Shown here: positions 20,339-29,728 of the stretch, piece by piece
Numbering within the stretch: the stretch's first letter is position 1
Layout: the number at the start of each line of letters is the position of its first letter
Assembly: GCF_012939955.1 (NCBI RefSeq)
Contig: NZ_SPMY01000002.1
Coordinates: 48,581-112,580 of the forward strand
DNA length: 64,000 nucleotides
Direction: 5' to 3'
Source of the DNA: Candidatus Accumulibacter phosphatis
GTDB lineage: Bacteria; Pseudomonadota; Gammaproteobacteria; Burkholderiales; Rhodocyclaceae
Position numbers and translations under genes: made by a program
The notes under the pieces: generated by a model
The model's database searches: none
Told to the model about the DNA's origin: nothing
What the model saw: only the letters and a program-made list of their open reading frames with translations

Positions 20339-21373
20339 ATGCAGATCACCCTTACTCGCCCTGACGATTGGCACCTTCATCTGCGCGACGGTGAAGCGCT
20401 GCGCACGGTTTTGCCGCATAGCGCGCGTCAGTTTGCCCGCGCCATCGTGATGCCCAATCTGCGACCGCCGGTGACCACCGTCGCTGCGGCTGGCGAATAC
20501 CGGGCGCGGATCCTGGCGGCGTTACCGCCGGCGTTGTCGTTCGAACCCCTGATGACTCTCTACCTGACCGACCGTACGTCGGCTGATGAAGTGCGGCTGG
20601 CCGTGGCGAGCCGGTTCGTACACGCGGTGAAGCTGTATCCGGCAGGAGCGACGACCAATTCGGACGCCGGCGTCAGCGATCTCGACAAATGCGCGCCAGC
20701 CCTTGCCGAACTGGAGCGATCGGGGATGCCCTTGCTGGTGCACGGCGAGGTGACCGATCCGGAGGTCGACGTTTTTGATCGCGAAAAACGCTTCATCGAA
20801 CGCGTTTTGGAGCCGCTGCTGGCGCGTTACCCGGGTCTCAAGGTCGTTTTTGAGCACATCACTACCCGCGATGCTGCTGATTTCGTGGGTAGTGCGGGGC
20901 CGAACCTGGCGGCGACGATTACCGCGCATCACCTGCTTTACAACCGCAACGCCATTTTTGCCGGCGGTATTCGCCCGCACCATTATTGCCTGCCGGTGCT
21001 CAAGCGTGAGACGCATCGGCTGGCGCTGGTGCGCGCAGCGACTTCCGGCAGCAAGCGATTCTTCCTGGGGACCGATTCTGCGCCGCATGCACGGACCAGC
21101 AAGGAGACCGCTTGTGGTTGTGCCGGTTGCTACACGGCGCACGCGGCTCTGGAACTCTATGCGGAAGCCTTTGCGTCGGTCGGCGCCCTGGATCGGCTGG
21201 AGGCCTTTGCCAGCTTCAATGGCGCCGATTTCTATGGTCTGCCGCGCAATTCCGGGACGGTGACGCTGGTGCAGGAGGACTGGCTCGTTGCCGAGGCTTT
21301 CTCCTATCTCGGCGACGATGCGCTGGTTCCGCTACGTGCCGGTGAGCGGCTACGCTGGCGGATGCTCGATTAA
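20339..21373 (+). CDS. pyrC: Dihydroorotase
   Basis: Zinc amidohydrolase that cyclises carbamoyl-aspartate to dihydroorotate in pyrimidine synthesis. 344 aa, the size of the class II E. coli type. Seen: [10 protein letters not shown] with the metal-binding Hx[28 protein letters not shown] with the lysine that is carboxylated, [19 protein letters not shown] and LGTDSAPH. The open frame extends far upstream into the rsmI region, but [14 protein letters not shown] is the conserved start. The stop TAA is closely followed by the next gene. Confidence 0.94.
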   Translation: MQITLTRPDDWHLHLRDGEALRTVLPHSARQFARAIVMPNLRPPVTTVAAAGEYRARILAALPPALSFEPLMTLYLTDRTSADEVRLAVASRFVHAVKLYPAGATTNSDAGVSDLDKCAPALAELERSGMPLLVHGEVTDPEVDVFDREKRFIERVLEPLLARYPGLKVVFEHITTRDAADFVGSAGPNLAATITAHHLLYNRNAIFAGGIRPHHYCLPVLKRETHRLALVRAATSGSKRFFLGTDSAPHARTSKETACGCAGCYTAHAALELYAEAFASVGALDRLEAFASFNGADFYGLPRNSGTVTLVQEDWLVAEAFSYLGDDALVPLRAGERLRWRMLD

Positions 21374-21429
21374 TGTCGGGGCGTCTCCCTGCGTCGGCCG
21401 GCTCCGGGATTCGCTTGAGGAGATTTCCT

Positions 21430-21882
21430 GTGCTGCGAAAGACCTTGTTGTCCCTGTTTTTGCTACCCCTGCTGGTGGCCTGCTCCGATCAGCGTGCGTC
21501 CTTCGAGATCGACGGCTCCAGCCAGCACGCGCTGACGCTAATTCGCATCCAGAATTTTTTCTGGGAGAAGTCGGCTTCCTATTCCCTGGTCGCCGCGCGG
21601 ATGCCGGAGTGCATGCGTCGCCATGACATGGGCAAGGCCGGTGCCACAACGCCGGTCGAGGTCTACGCCCCCGGGAACGGTGCCTGGATTCTCAAACAGG
21701 GGCGCCGCATGCTGGTCGTCGAGACGCGCACCTGTGAGGGCTTTGCCCGGCTTGAAGAGGCGCCGGCGGAGGGTATGGGTCCTTTACAGGGCAGCTTCGA
21801 GATGCGCAATGGCAGCTTGAGCTTCGTCGCCGCAGCGCAGAGCGATACGCCGACGAACGCTGGCGCGCCGGCACAGCAGTGA
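21430..21882 (+). CDS. Small predicted lipoprotein
   Basis: 150-aa secreted protein. From the GTG at 21430 it reads VLRKTLLSLFLLPLLVACSD: a short signal peptide with a lipobox ending LVAC, so Cys is probably acylated. A GAGGAG site about 8 bases upstream decides this start over the ATG at 21373. The mature part includes paired cysteines (PECMRRH and ETRTCEG) that could form a disulfide. I do not recognise a named family. It lies between pyrC and the DUF3025 gene, probably in one operon. Confidence 0.75.
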   Translation: MLRKTLLSLFLLPLLVACSDQRASFEIDGSSQHALTLIRIQNFFWEKSASYSLVAARMPECMRRHDMGKAGATTPVEVYAPGNGAWILKQGRRMLVVETRTCEGFARLEEAPAEGMGPLQGSFEMRNGSLSFVAAAQSDTPTNAGAPAQQ

Positions 21883-21894
21883 GCAGGTGAAGCA

Positions 21895-22683
21895 GTGAAT
21901 CTGGCAGCGTGGCCGTCGCCGGGTGGTTTGTTCGCGCCACTGTCACCGCTCATCGAGGGCATTCCCTTTGCCCCGGAGCCGGCGTCGCTCGAACTGCTCA
22001 GCGCGCGCTGCGATCTACGTAGCGCTGGCGGTCAACGCCTGTCTTTCGTTGCGCCGCAAGGCGATGGCGTCGATTACGAAACGCGCATCTGGGTGCGCGG
22101 CGAGGTGGAGACGCGTCCGGGCAACTGGCACGATTTCTTCAATGCCCTGGTCTGGCTCAGTTTTCCGCTGAGCAAATCGACGCTGAATGCCTGCCACGTC
22201 GAGGCGATGGCGGTACCCGACGCGCGCTGCGGTCGCGGCCGCGATCGCGATGCGCTGACCCATTTCGATGAATGCGGCGTTGTCGTTGTCTCCTCCGACC
22301 ACTCGCTGCTGGCCCTGTTGCGCGGCTTTCAATGGAAAACCCTGTTCTGGGAGCGGCGCCTTGATCTCGGTCGCACGCTGCGCTGTTTTGTCTTTGGTCA
22401 CGCCACCTACGAGCAACTGCTGCAGCCGTTTCGCGGGCTGACAGCCAAGGCCGTGCTGCACGAGGTCAGTGAGGACTGGCTGCGCGCGCCGCTGTGCGAA
22501 CAGTTGGCTGACGTCGACCGGCGTCTGGCGAGCGAAGTGGCGGCCGGACGACATCGCGATCCACGCGCTTTTCACCCTTTGCCACTGCTGGGTCTGCCCG
22601 GGGTGACGGAGGCCAACGAAAGCCCATCCTACTACGATGATGCCTGGCAATTCCGCGCGGGCCGAACGCGGCGACGGGTATAA
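21895..22683 (+). CDS. DUF3025 domain protein
   Basis: 262-aa cytoplasmic protein matching the DUF3025 family of proteobacteria: YETRIWVRGEVETRPGNWHD, FFNALVWLSFPLSKSTLN, LTHFDECGVVVVSSD and FVFGHATYEQLLQPF are characteristic. The role is unknown. It starts with GTG behind a GAGCAGGTGA stretch, 12 bases after the lipoprotein stop, so the two are likely co-transcribed. Its end is only 7 bases before the RNase P RNA. Confidence 0.82.
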   Translation: MNLAAWPSPGGLFAPLSPLIEGIPFAPEPASLELLSARCDLRSAGGQRLSFVAPQGDGVDYETRIWVRGEVETRPGNWHDFFNALVWLSFPLSKSTLNACHVEAMAVPDARCGRGRDRDALTHFDECGVVVVSSDHSLLALLRGFQWKTLFWERRLDLGRTLRCFVFGHATYEQLLQPFRGLTAKAVLHEVSEDWLRAPLCEQLADVDRRLASEVAAGRHRDPRAFHPLPLLGLPGVTEANESPSYYDDAWQFRAGRTRRRV

Positions 22684-22690
22684 TCGGCGC

Positions 22691-23068
22691 GGGAAGTCGG
22701 TCAGGCAGCCGCTGGGCAAAAGGTTAACCCCTCGCGCCGAGAGGAAAGTCCGGGCTCCGTAGAGCAGGATGCCGGTTAACGACCGGGCACCGTGAGGTGA
22801 CGGAAAGTGCAACAGAGAACAGACCGCCGATGTCCGCGCTCAGCGAACCGAGAGCGGGCAGGTAAGGGTGAAACGGCGAGGTAAGAGCTCACCGCAGGCG
22901 TGGTAACACGGCTGGCACGGCAAACCCCATCTGGAGCAAGGCCAAATAGGGAAGCACGGGCGTGGCTCGCGCTGCTTCCGGGTAGGCTGCTTGAGCGTGC
23001 TGGTAACAGTACGTCTAGAGGAATGGCTGTCCACGACAGAACCCGGCTTATCGATCGGCTTCCCACCT
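22691..23068 (+). ncRNA. rnpB: RNase P RNA, bacterial type A
   Basis: Catalytic RNA that trims tRNA 5' leaders. Recognised by direct similarity to bacterial M1 RNA: GAGGAAAGTCCGGGCTCC near the 5' end (CR I), GTGCAACAGAGA, CAGGTAAGGGTGAAA, GAGCAAGGCCAAATAGGG, GGGTAGGCTGCTTGAG, and the 3' CACGACAGAACCCGGCTTAT (CR V). The 5' GGGAAGTCGGTC and the 3' GATCGGCTTCCC pair to close P1. About 378 nt. It lies just after a DUF3025 gene and before the mra operon. A short GCCTG/CAGGC hairpin followed by TGTTTT at about 23076-23096 may end it. Confidence 0.96.
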
Positions 23069-23232
23069 TTCTTCCCGCCTGACAGGCTGTTTTCGCGGCC
23101 GCTATTTCAACAATCCCCCCTCCATTTGCCTCCCTTTGGCCGCCAGTCGGCCGCGTCTAGCGCGCTTAAGGCGTGCGCAGGGCCGGTTTAGCCGCGCTTC
23201 TTGAGAAATCACTTTAACTACAGGAATGGCGC

Positions 23233-23253
23233 CATTGTTTTATAAAAACAATG
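23233..23253. repeat. Perfect 9-bp inverted repeat upstream of the mra promoter
   Basis: CATTGTTTT and AAAACAATG are exact complements separated by ATA. The stem can extend by GGCG/CGCC with one bulged base. No T-run follows on the plus strand, so it does not look like a simple terminator. It could be a regulator site or an RNA hairpin upstream of the mra promoter. Confidence 0.6.
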
Positions 23254-23323
23254 CGCCTCTTGATGTGCTTCAGAAGTCGTCTATAAGTCCTTGTAGCTAT
23301 TGAGAAAAGCACTGAAAGAGACC

Positions 23324-23352
23324 TTGCTTTCGTGCCAGCTTTGTCTTAAAGT
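23324..23352 (+). promoter_or_regulatory. Sigma70-like promoter of the mra/dcw cluster
   Basis: TTGCTT (23324-23329), a 17-base spacer, then TAAAGT (23347-23352). This puts the start of transcription near 23359, within the MraZ-box repeats and about 60 bases before mraZ. Position and spacing fit a main mra promoter; the -10 match is moderate. Confidence 0.55.
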
Positions 23353-23376
23353 GGGGACAAGTAGTAGAAAGTGGGA
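23351..23376 (+). promoter_or_regulatory. MraZ-box operator (three 10-bp-spaced repeats)
   Basis: GTGGGG at 23351, GTAGTA at 23361 and GTGGGA at 23371 form three repeats on an exact 10-base period, the middle one degenerate. MraZ in E. coli and mycoplasmas binds three TGGGN-type direct repeats upstream of its own gene. The site lies over the predicted transcription start, consistent with autorepression by MraZ. Confidence 0.75.
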
Positions 23377-23422
23377 AATATTGCGGTGATCTCGGAAAGA
23401 TTGCAGGGGAAGAGTTGGGGTG

Positions 23423-23869
23423 ATGTTTCAGGGTGCGGCGGCGTTGAGTCTCGATGTGAAGGGCAGGCTGGCTATTCCGGTACGTCATCGGGAGGCTTTG
23501 GCCGCGGCTGCTGACGGCCGTCTGGTGCTCACGGCGCACCCGCATCGTTGCTTGCTCCTCTATCCCGAGCCGGCCTGGGAACCGATTCGCGACAAGGTTC
23601 TGGCTGCGTCGAGCATGAATCTGCAATCGGCCGCCATCAAACGCCTGTTGGTCGGTAATGCGCGCGAAGAAACGATGGACGCGGCAGGTCGCCTGCTTGT
23701 CGCTCCCGAGTTGCGTCAGTTCGCGGCGCTCGAAAAACAGGTCTGGCTGGTCGGGCAGGGGAGTCATTTCGAAATCTGGTCCGACCTCGGCTGGCAGGAA
23801 CAGCAGGAAGCGGTCTTTGCCCTCAGCGACCAGTGTCTGCCGCCGGGGCTTGAGGATCTTGCGCTGTGA
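23423..23869 (+). CDS. mraZ: Transcriptional regulator MraZ
   Basis: 148-aa AbrB/SpoVT-like DNA-binding protein made of two tandem MraZ domains. Seen: [20 protein letters not shown] and, in the second half, [20 protein letters not shown], the paired D-x-K/A-GR motifs. It is the first gene of the dcw cluster and normally represses it by binding upstream repeats; such repeats are visible at 23351-23376. I took the ATG at 23423; a GTG directly before it is possible. The stop overlaps the GTG start of rsmH. Confidence 0.94.
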   Translation: MFQGAAALSLDVKGRLAIPVRHREALAAAADGRLVLTAHPHRCLLLYPEPAWEPIRDKVLAASSMNLQSAAIKRLLVGNAREETMDAAGRLLVAPELRQFAALEKQVWLVGQGSHFEIWSDLGWQEQQEAVFALSDQCLPPGLEDLAL

Positions 23870-24819
23870 GCTTGTCGGCGCAGCATCAGACGGTCTTGCT
23901 GCGGGAGGCGGTTGCCGCCCTGGCGATAAAACCCGCCGGAACCTATGTCGATGGCACTTTTGGTCGTGGCGGACACAGCCGGGCGATCCTCGAAAGGCTG
24001 GGGCCGGACGGTCGCCTGCTGGCTCTCGATCGCGACCTGGAGGCGGTGCTGCCGGCGCGAGAGATTCAGGATCGCAGGCTGCTGGTCATGCACCAGCGCT
24101 TCGGCGAGTTGAGCGAAGCCTTGCGCCTGGCGGGAATCGACATCGCGGAAGGCGTCGATGGCGTGCTTCTCGATATTGGCGTCTCGTCGCCACAGCTTGA
24201 TCAAGGGGAGCGGGGTTTCAGCTTCCGTTACGACGCAGCGCTGGATATGCGGATGGACACGACGCAAGGGGAAACCGCAGCGCAATGGTTGCAGCGGGCC
24301 AGCGTGCAGGAAATTACGGAGGTTATCAGGAATTATGGGGAAGAACGGTTTGCTGTCCAGATTGCAAAGAAGGTTGTGGCTGTTCGGGGAGAGCGGCCGC
24401 TTGCAACCACGGGCGAGCTCGCAGCCCTTGTACGCGAAGCCGTGCGGACCCGCGAGCCTGGCAAGGACGCGGCGACGCGTACCTTTCAAGCTCTACGGAT
24501 TCATATCAATCAAGAACTCGAACAACTCACGCTAGTGCTGCCGCAGGCAATGACAGTCCTCAAACCGGGAGGGCGGCTGGTGGTGATCAGCTTCCACTCG
24601 CTCGAAGACCGGATCGTCAAACGCTTCATGCGCGACGGCGCCGCGCCCGAGCAGCTGCTGTCTACGAAGCTGCCCTTGCGTGCGGTCGATCTGCCGCAGC
24701 CGGAGCTGCGCCTGGTCGGCAAGCCGCTCAAGGCCAACGAAGAAGAGGTCGCTGCCAACCCGAGGGCGCGCAGCGCCGTCATGCGCGTCGCCGAAAAGCT
24801 CGCCCGGAAGGCGGCTTGA
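23866..24819 (+). CDS. rsmH: 16S rRNA (cytosine-1402-N4)-methyltransferase
   Basis: SAM-dependent methyltransferase (MraW) that adds N4-methyl to C1402 of 16S rRNA. 317 aa. Seen: [29 protein letters not shown] (SAM site), [32 protein letters not shown], and near the C-terminus [18 protein letters not shown]. It starts with GTG overlapping the mraZ stop by four bases, so translation is probably coupled. It shares its target base with RsmI, encoded about 3.7 kb upstream. Confidence 0.95.
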   Translation: MSLSAQHQTVLLREAVAALAIKPAGTYVDGTFGRGGHSRAILERLGPDGRLLALDRDLEAVLPAREIQDRRLLVMHQRFGELSEALRLAGIDIAEGVDGVLLDIGVSSPQLDQGERGFSFRYDAALDMRMDTTQGETAAQWLQRASVQEITEVIRNYGEERFAVQIAKKVVAVRGERPLATTGELAALVREAVRTREPGKDAATRTFQALRIHINQELEQLTLVLPQAMTVLKPGGRLVVISFHSLEDRIVKRFMRDGAAPEQLLSTKLPLRAVDLPQPELRLVGKPLKANEEEVAANPRARSAVMRVAEKLARKAA

Positions 24820-24820
24820 A

Positions 24821-25099
24821 ATGGTGCGCCTGAATCTGCTTCTCCTCCTGGTGGTGATGCTCTGTAGCCTGGGCGTGGTGACTTCGCAACACAAGGCGCG
24901 GCAGCTCTTTCAGGAGCTTGACGTCCAGCACGAGCGTACACGCCAGCTCGAGGTCGAGTTGGGGCAGTTGCAACTTGAACTGTCGACCTGGGGAACGGCG
25001 CCGCGAATCGAGAAAATCGCCGTCGAGAAGCTCGGTATGCGCACCCCTGACGCCGAGACTCTGCTTCCCACGGCACCGATTGGAGGCGCGTCGCGATGA
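24821..25099 (+). CDS. ftsL: Cell division protein FtsL
   Basis: 92-aa bitopic membrane protein of the divisome. It has a short N-terminal tail, one hydrophobic helix (LNLLLLLVVMLCSLGVVTS), then a coiled-coil-like periplasmic segment rich in Gln, Glu and Leu heptads (residues about 28-65) and a KLGMRTPD motif near the end. FtsL forms a complex with FtsB and FtsQ that activates FtsW/FtsI. It begins 1 base after the rsmH stop; its TGA overlaps the ftsI ATG. Identified by position and topology, as the family is poorly conserved. Confidence 0.9.
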   Translation: MVRLNLLLLLVVMLCSLGVVTSQHKARQLFQELDVQHERTRQLEVELGQLQLELSTWGTAPRIEKIAVEKLGMRTPDAETLLPTAPIGGASR

Positions 25100-26844
25100 T
25101 GCGCTTCAAGGCAAAAGTGTCCCACAAATTCGCCGAGAGCCCTTTGCTGGAGCTGCGCCTGCCCGCCTGGCGGTCGCGGCTGATGGCTTTGCTGATTCTC
25201 TTTTCCTTTGTCGTTCTGATCGGCCGTGCGTTCTACCTGCAAATACTCGACACCGATTTCTTGCAGGAGAAGGGCGAGTCACGCTACCGGCGTGACATCG
25301 AAATCACCGCCTCACGCGGACGCATTGCCGACCGCCATGGCGACGTGCTGGCCATTTCGACGCCGATGCGGTCGATCTGGGCAGTCCCGCCGGCGGTACA
25401 GTTAAGCGCCGAGCAGACGCAGCAACTGGCCGCGCTGCTGGAGACCGACGCGCAGGCGCTGACCCGCAAGCTGACGACTGATAAGCCCTTCGTCTTCCTT
25501 CGCCGCCAGATTCCACCGCCGGTGGCTGCGCAGGTGGCTGCGCTCAAGCTGCCTGGCATCGGTCAGGACCAGGAGTATCGCCGCTTCTACCCGACTGGCG
25601 AGATGACCGCGCACATGGTCGGTTTCACCGGGGTCGACGACAAGGGACTCGAAGGCGCCGAGCTGGCCTTCCATGGGAAATTGTTGGGCACGCCGGGCAG
25701 CCGTAGCGTGATCAAGGACCGGCGCGGCCAGATCGTGGAAGACGTCGGCTCTATCAAGCCGCCGCAGGACGGCGAAGATATCAACCTGGCCCTGGATTCC
25801 AAGGTACAGTACCTGGTTTATAGTCAGCTCAAGCAGGCCATTGCCGACAGCAAGGCAAAAGCTGGCGGTGCCGTTGTCCTCGACGCCAGGACCGGTGAAA
25901 TCCTGGCCCTGGCGAACTGGCCGACCTATAACCCGAACAATCGTACGAGTCTTTCCGGCGCCCAGTTGCGCAACCGTGCCTTGACCGATACCTTCGAGCC
26001 CGGTTCGACCCTGAAGCCATTTACCATTGCCCTGGCAATGGAGACTGGGAAAGTCCGCTTCGACACGCCGATCAACTGCGCGCCTGGTCGTCTGCGCATC
26101 GGCGGTGCGACGATTTCCGATACTCATCGCTACGGCGTGCTGAGCGTTGCCGAGGTCATCCAGAAGTCGTCGAACGTCGGAGCGTCCAAAATCGCGGCCA
26201 TGCTTCCGGCGAAAACGATGTGGGATATGTTTGACAGCGTCGGTTTCGGGCAGGTGCCGAGTCTCGGTTTTCCGGGCGAGGTCAGCGGTCGACTGCGTCC
26301 CTGGAAGACCTGGCGGCCCATCGAGCAGGCGACGATGTCCTTCGGCCATGGCATTTCGGTATCCCTGATTCAGTTGGCGCGCGCCTATACGGTTTTTGCG
26401 CGTGATGGCGATCTGGCGCCGCTCTCGCTCACCCGCGTTGCTTCCGCGCGGCCGCGTGGCGAGCAAGTATTCAGCCCGCAGACGGCGCGGGAGGTGCGCG
26501 CCATGCTCGAAATGGCTGTGCGGCCCGGCGGAACGGCTCCCAGGGCGCAGATCCCGGGTTATCGTGTGGCCGGCAAAACCGGTACCGCGCGCAAGCTTGA
26601 AGGCGGTCGCTACACAACCAAGAAATACGTCGCGTCCTTCGTCGGGTTTGCGCCGGCCTCGGATCCGCGGCTGGTCGTTGCCGTGATGATCGACGAGCCG
26701 CGCGGCAAATACTATGGTGGCGAAGTGGCGGCGCCGGTTTTTGCGGCGGTGATGGCCGGTACCTTGCGGACCCTCGGCATCGCACCGGATGCGCCGCTGG
26801 AGGTTGCGCAGAGCGGCAAGCCAGCGACCAAGGCCAGGTTGTGA
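25096..26844 (+). CDS. ftsI: Septal peptidoglycan transpeptidase FtsI (PBP3)
   Basis: 582-aa class B penicillin-binding protein that crosslinks septal peptidoglycan. One N-terminal membrane helix (LMALLILFSFVVLIGRAFYL), a pedestal with the RGRIADRHGDVLAIS motif, then the transpeptidase domain: active Ser in GSTLKPF (residue 304), SSN at about 358, and KTGT at about 494. It starts with ATGATG overlapping the ftsL stop and ends with a TGA overlapping the murE GTG start. Confidence 0.96.
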   Translation: MMRFKAKVSHKFAESPLLELRLPAWRSRLMALLILFSFVVLIGRAFYLQILDTDFLQEKGESRYRRDIEITASRGRIADRHGDVLAISTPMRSIWAVPPAVQLSAEQTQQLAALLETDAQALTRKLTTDKPFVFLRRQIPPPVAAQVAALKLPGIGQDQEYRRFYPTGEMTAHMVGFTGVDDKGLEGAELAFHGKLLGTPGSRSVIKDRRGQIVEDVGSIKPPQDGEDINLALDSKVQYLVYSQLKQAIADSKAKAGGAVVLDARTGEILALANWPTYNPNNRTSLSGAQLRNRALTDTFEPGSTLKPFTIALAMETGKVRFDTPINCAPGRLRIGGATISDTHRYGVLSVAEVIQKSSNVGASKIAAMLPAKTMWDMFDSVGFGQVPSLGFPGEVSGRLRPWKTWRPIEQATMSFGHGISVSLIQLARAYTVFARDGDLAPLSLTRVASARPRGEQVFSPQTAREVRAMLEMAVRPGGTAPRAQIPGYRVAGKTGTARKLEGGRYTTKKYVASFVGFAPASDPRLVVAVMIDEPRGKYYGGEVAAPVFAAVMAGTLRTLGIAPDAPLEVAQSGKPATKARL

Positions 26845-28349
26845 GCCGGACGGATGCCCTTGTGACGGCCGACACGACCGCCCGCGCTATGCTGGCGCAG
26901 TTGGCGGCGCTTGGCGTGCTGCCCAGCGGCGCCAGCGACGACAGCCGCCAGGTCAGTGCTGGCGATCTCTTTCTCGCCTATCCTGGCGACCTGGCCGATG
27001 GCCGCAAACATATTGCCGCGGCTATCGCCGCGGGCGCTTGCGCTGTCCTCTGGGAGGCGGGTGCGGCTACGGACGATTTTGCCTGGAACGCCGACTGGCG
27101 GGTCGCCAATTTGCCGGTGCAGGGTTTGCGGTCACTGTGTGGGCCGCTGGCGGAGGCTGTTTACGGGCGGCCGAGTGAGCGGCTGTCGCTAATCGCGGTT
27201 ACCGGCACCAATGGCAAGACCACCGTGACGCAATGGCTTGCCGCTTGCCACCCGCGCCGCTGCGCAATCATCGGCACCTTGGGCGCCGGCTTCCCCGGCC
27301 AGTTGCTCGATACCGGCTTCACGACACCCGAAGCGACGACCCTGATGCGCTCCCTGGCGCGCTTTGCCGACGACCAGGCTCAGGCCTGCGCGCTGGAAGC
27401 CAGTTCGATCGGCATTGCCGAAGGTCGCCTCGACGGCGCCCGCGTCGATATCGCCGTATTCACCAATCTGACGCGCGATCATCTCGACTATCACGGCAGT
27501 TTCGAGGCTTACGCACAGGCCAAGGCAGCACTCTTTACCTGGCCCAGGCTGCGCCTGGCGGTGTGCAATCTCGACGACCCTTTCGGGCGCCGGCTGGCGG
27601 CGCTCAGTTCGGCCACCAAAGTGGTCGCTTACACCCAGCAGGACAGCCCCGACGGTCGACAGGGAACGATTCGTGCCGAAGAGATCGAGGAAAGCATCGA
27701 CGGTTTGCGCTTCCGGCTCTGTGCTCCGAACGGGCGCGCGATGGTCGAAACCGGCCTGCTCGGTCGCTACAACGTCTCCAATCTCCTCGCTGTTGCCGCT
27801 GTCCTGATCGATGCCGGCTTGACGCCGAAGGCCGTCGCCGAACGCTTCGCGCAGTTGCCCTCGCCAGCCGGTCGTCTGGAGAAGATCGGCGGCCGCAACG
27901 AACCGCTGGTGGTCGTCGATTACGCCCACACCCCCGATGCCCTGGACAGCGCACTGGGCGCCTTGCGGGCGGTGGCGACAGCTCGTGGTGCCCGCCTGAT
28001 CGTCATTTTTGGCTGCGGTGGCGATCGCGACCGCGGCAAGCGACCGCTGATGGGAGCGATCGCCACAGCGCGCGCCGATCATGTCGTGTTGACCAGTGAC
28101 AACCCGCGTGGCGAAGATGCGCAGACGATTATCAACGAGATTCGCGTCGCGGCACCGGCTGCCGAAGTCGTTGTCGATCGCGGCGAGGCGATCGAGCGCA
28201 CCCTCCTTGCCGCGCACCCCGCGGATGTGGTGTTGATTGCCGGCAAGGGGCACGAGTCGTATCAGGAGATCTGTGGTCTGCGGCGGCCGTTTTCCGACGC
28301 CCTGCAAGCGCGTGCCGCACTCACTGCTCGTCAGGAGATGGCCGAATGA
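26841..28349 (+). CDS. murE: UDP-MurNAc-tripeptide synthetase MurE
   Basis: Mur ligase, 502 aa, that adds the third stem residue (meso-diaminopimelate in Gram-negatives) to UDP-MurNAc-L-Ala-D-Glu. Seen: ATP loop VTGTNGKTTVTQWL, FTNLTRDHLDYHG, GRYNVSNLLAVAA, VVDYAHTPDALDSAL and TSDNPRGED, where the DNPR-type motif is the DAP-specificity signature. GTG start overlapping ftsI; the ATG of murF overlaps its stop. Confidence 0.95.
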   Translation: MSRTDALVTADTTARAMLAQLAALGVLPSGASDDSRQVSAGDLFLAYPGDLADGRKHIAAAIAAGACAVLWEAGAATDDFAWNADWRVANLPVQGLRSLCGPLAEAVYGRPSERLSLIAVTGTNGKTTVTQWLAACHPRRCAIIGTLGAGFPGQLLDTGFTTPEATTLMRSLARFADDQAQACALEASSIGIAEGRLDGARVDIAVFTNLTRDHLDYHGSFEAYAQAKAALFTWPRLRLAVCNLDDPFGRRLAALSSATKVVAYTQQDSPDGRQGTIRAEEIEESIDGLRFRLCAPNGRAMVETGLLGRYNVSNLLAVAAVLIDAGLTPKAVAERFAQLPSPAGRLEKIGGRNEPLVVVDYAHTPDALDSALGALRAVATARGARLIVIFGCGGDRDRGKRPLMGAIATARADHVVLTSDNPRGEDAQTIINEIRVAAPAAEVVVDRGEAIERTLLAAHPADVVLIAGKGHESYQEICGLRRPFSDALQARAALTARQEMAE

Positions 28350-29728
28350 GCGTGATGATGGATCTCCTGGCCGTTGCGCGCGCAACCGACGGCCAACTCC
28401 TTGGCGAGAATGTCCAGTTCTGCGGGCTGTCGACCGACAGCCGAAGCAGCGCAGCCGGCGAGCTCTTTCTTGCCTTGCGCGGCGACAATTTCGACGGTCA
28501 CCACTACCTGGCCGCCGCCAAGGCCCGCGGCGCGGTCGCCGCAGTGGTCGCCGCCGATGCCGTCGATGGGCTGCAGGAGCTCGCTCTGCCCTTGGTTAAG
28601 GTGGCTGAAACACGCTTGTCACTTGGCGCCCTGGCCGCGGATTGGCGCGGCCGTTTCACCCTGCCGTTGATTGCCGTCACCGGCAGCAATGGCAAGACGA
28701 CGACCAAGGAAATGATCGCCAGCATCCTGAAAGTCGCCTACGGCGATGCGCTGCTGGTCACCCAGGGCAACTACAACAACGACATCGGCTTGCCCCTGAC
28801 CTTGCTGCGGCTGCAGGCCGGCCATCGTGCGGCAGTCATCGAGATGGGCATGAATCATCCTGGTGAGATTGCCTATCTGGCGGGAATTGCGCACCCCAGC
28901 GTCGCCGTGGTGACCAACGCGCAGCGTGCGCATCTCGAGGGAATGGGCTCGCTCGAAGCGATCGCCGCCGAAAAAGGCAGTATCTATTCGGGACTTGACG
29001 AGAGTGGCATCGCCGTGTTCTGCGCCGACGACCAATGGGCGGAACTCTGGCGCAGTCAGAGTCGCGCCCTGCGGATGATGACTTTCGGCTTCGAAAAGGC
29101 AGCAGACGTCCGCGGTCGCTTCTATCTGCACGGTCTCGAAAGCCGGCTCAGCGTCGCAGCTGCCGGCGACGAGGTCGAGATTGTGCTGGCCCTGCCCGGG
29201 CAGCACAACGCCCGCAACGCGCTGGCCGCCGCCACCGCCTGCCTCGCCGCCGGAGTTCCGCTGGCCGCGGTGCAGGCCGGCCTGAGCGCTTTTCACGGTC
29301 TCAAGGGGCGGCTGCAAAGGCGCCTGGCCGTGCACGGTGCGCTACTCCTCGACGACACTTACAACGCCAATCCCGACTCGGTCCGCGCCGGCATCGACGT
29401 GCTCGCGGCAACCATCGGGCACAGCGTACTGGTCCTCGGCGACATGGGCGAGATCGGCGCGATGAGCGGCCAGTTTCACGACGAAATCGGCGGCTATGCC
29501 AAGAGCCAGGGGATCGATCGTCTATTCACCCTCGGTGAGGCGAGCGCTCTCGCGGCGCACAATTTCGGCAGCGGCGGCGAGCACTACCAGAACCTCGACA
29601 GACTGATCGCCGCCCTGATCGCCGAGCTGAACCCGGAAACCACAGTCCTGGTCAAGGGCTCGCGCTTCATGCGCATGGAGCGGGTGGCCGACGCCATTGC
29701 CTTGCCAGCGATTGCGGAGGGCGGCTGA
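28346..29728 (+). CDS. murF: UDP-MurNAc-tripeptide:D-Ala-D-Ala ligase MurF
   Basis: 460-aa Mur ligase that adds D-Ala-D-Ala to complete the UDP-MurNAc-pentapeptide. Seen: [20 protein letters not shown] (N-terminal UDP-binding domain), ATP loop [55 protein letters not shown] and [18 protein letters not shown] overlap with murE; its last base is the first of the mraY ATG, so the three cell-wall genes are probably translationally coupled. Confidence 0.95.
   Translation: MSVMMDLLAVARATDGQLLGENVQFCGLSTDSRSSAAGELFLALRGDNFDGHHYLAAAKARGAVAAVVAADAVDGLQELALPLVKVAETRLSLGALAADWRGRFTLPLIAVTGSNGKTTTKEMIASILKVAYGDALLVTQGNYNNDIGLPLTLLRLQAGHRAAVIEMGMNHPGEIAYLAGIAHPSVAVVTNAQRAHLEGMGSLEAIAAEKGSIYSGLDESGIAVFCADDQWAELWRSQSRALRMMTFGFEKAADVRGRFYLHGLESRLSVAAAGDEVEIVLALPGQHNARNALAAATACLAAGVPLAAVQAGLSAFHGLKGRLQRRLAVHGALLLDDTYNANPDSVRAGIDVLAATIGHSVLVLGDMGEIGAMSGQFHDEIGGYAKSQGIDRLFTLGEASALAAHNFGSGGEHYQNLDRLIAALIAELNPETTVLVKGSRFMRMERVADAIALPAIAEGG

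Larger units (their letters stand above)
23069..23422. other. Intergenic control region between rnpB and mraZ
   Basis: About 350 bases without a credible gene. It holds a possible rnpB terminator, a perfect AT-rich inverted repeat (23233-23253), a sigma70-like promoter and the MraZ-box repeats, listed separately. It is visibly more AT-rich than its surroundings, as expected for a strong promoter region driving the division and cell-wall cluster. Confidence 0.7.
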
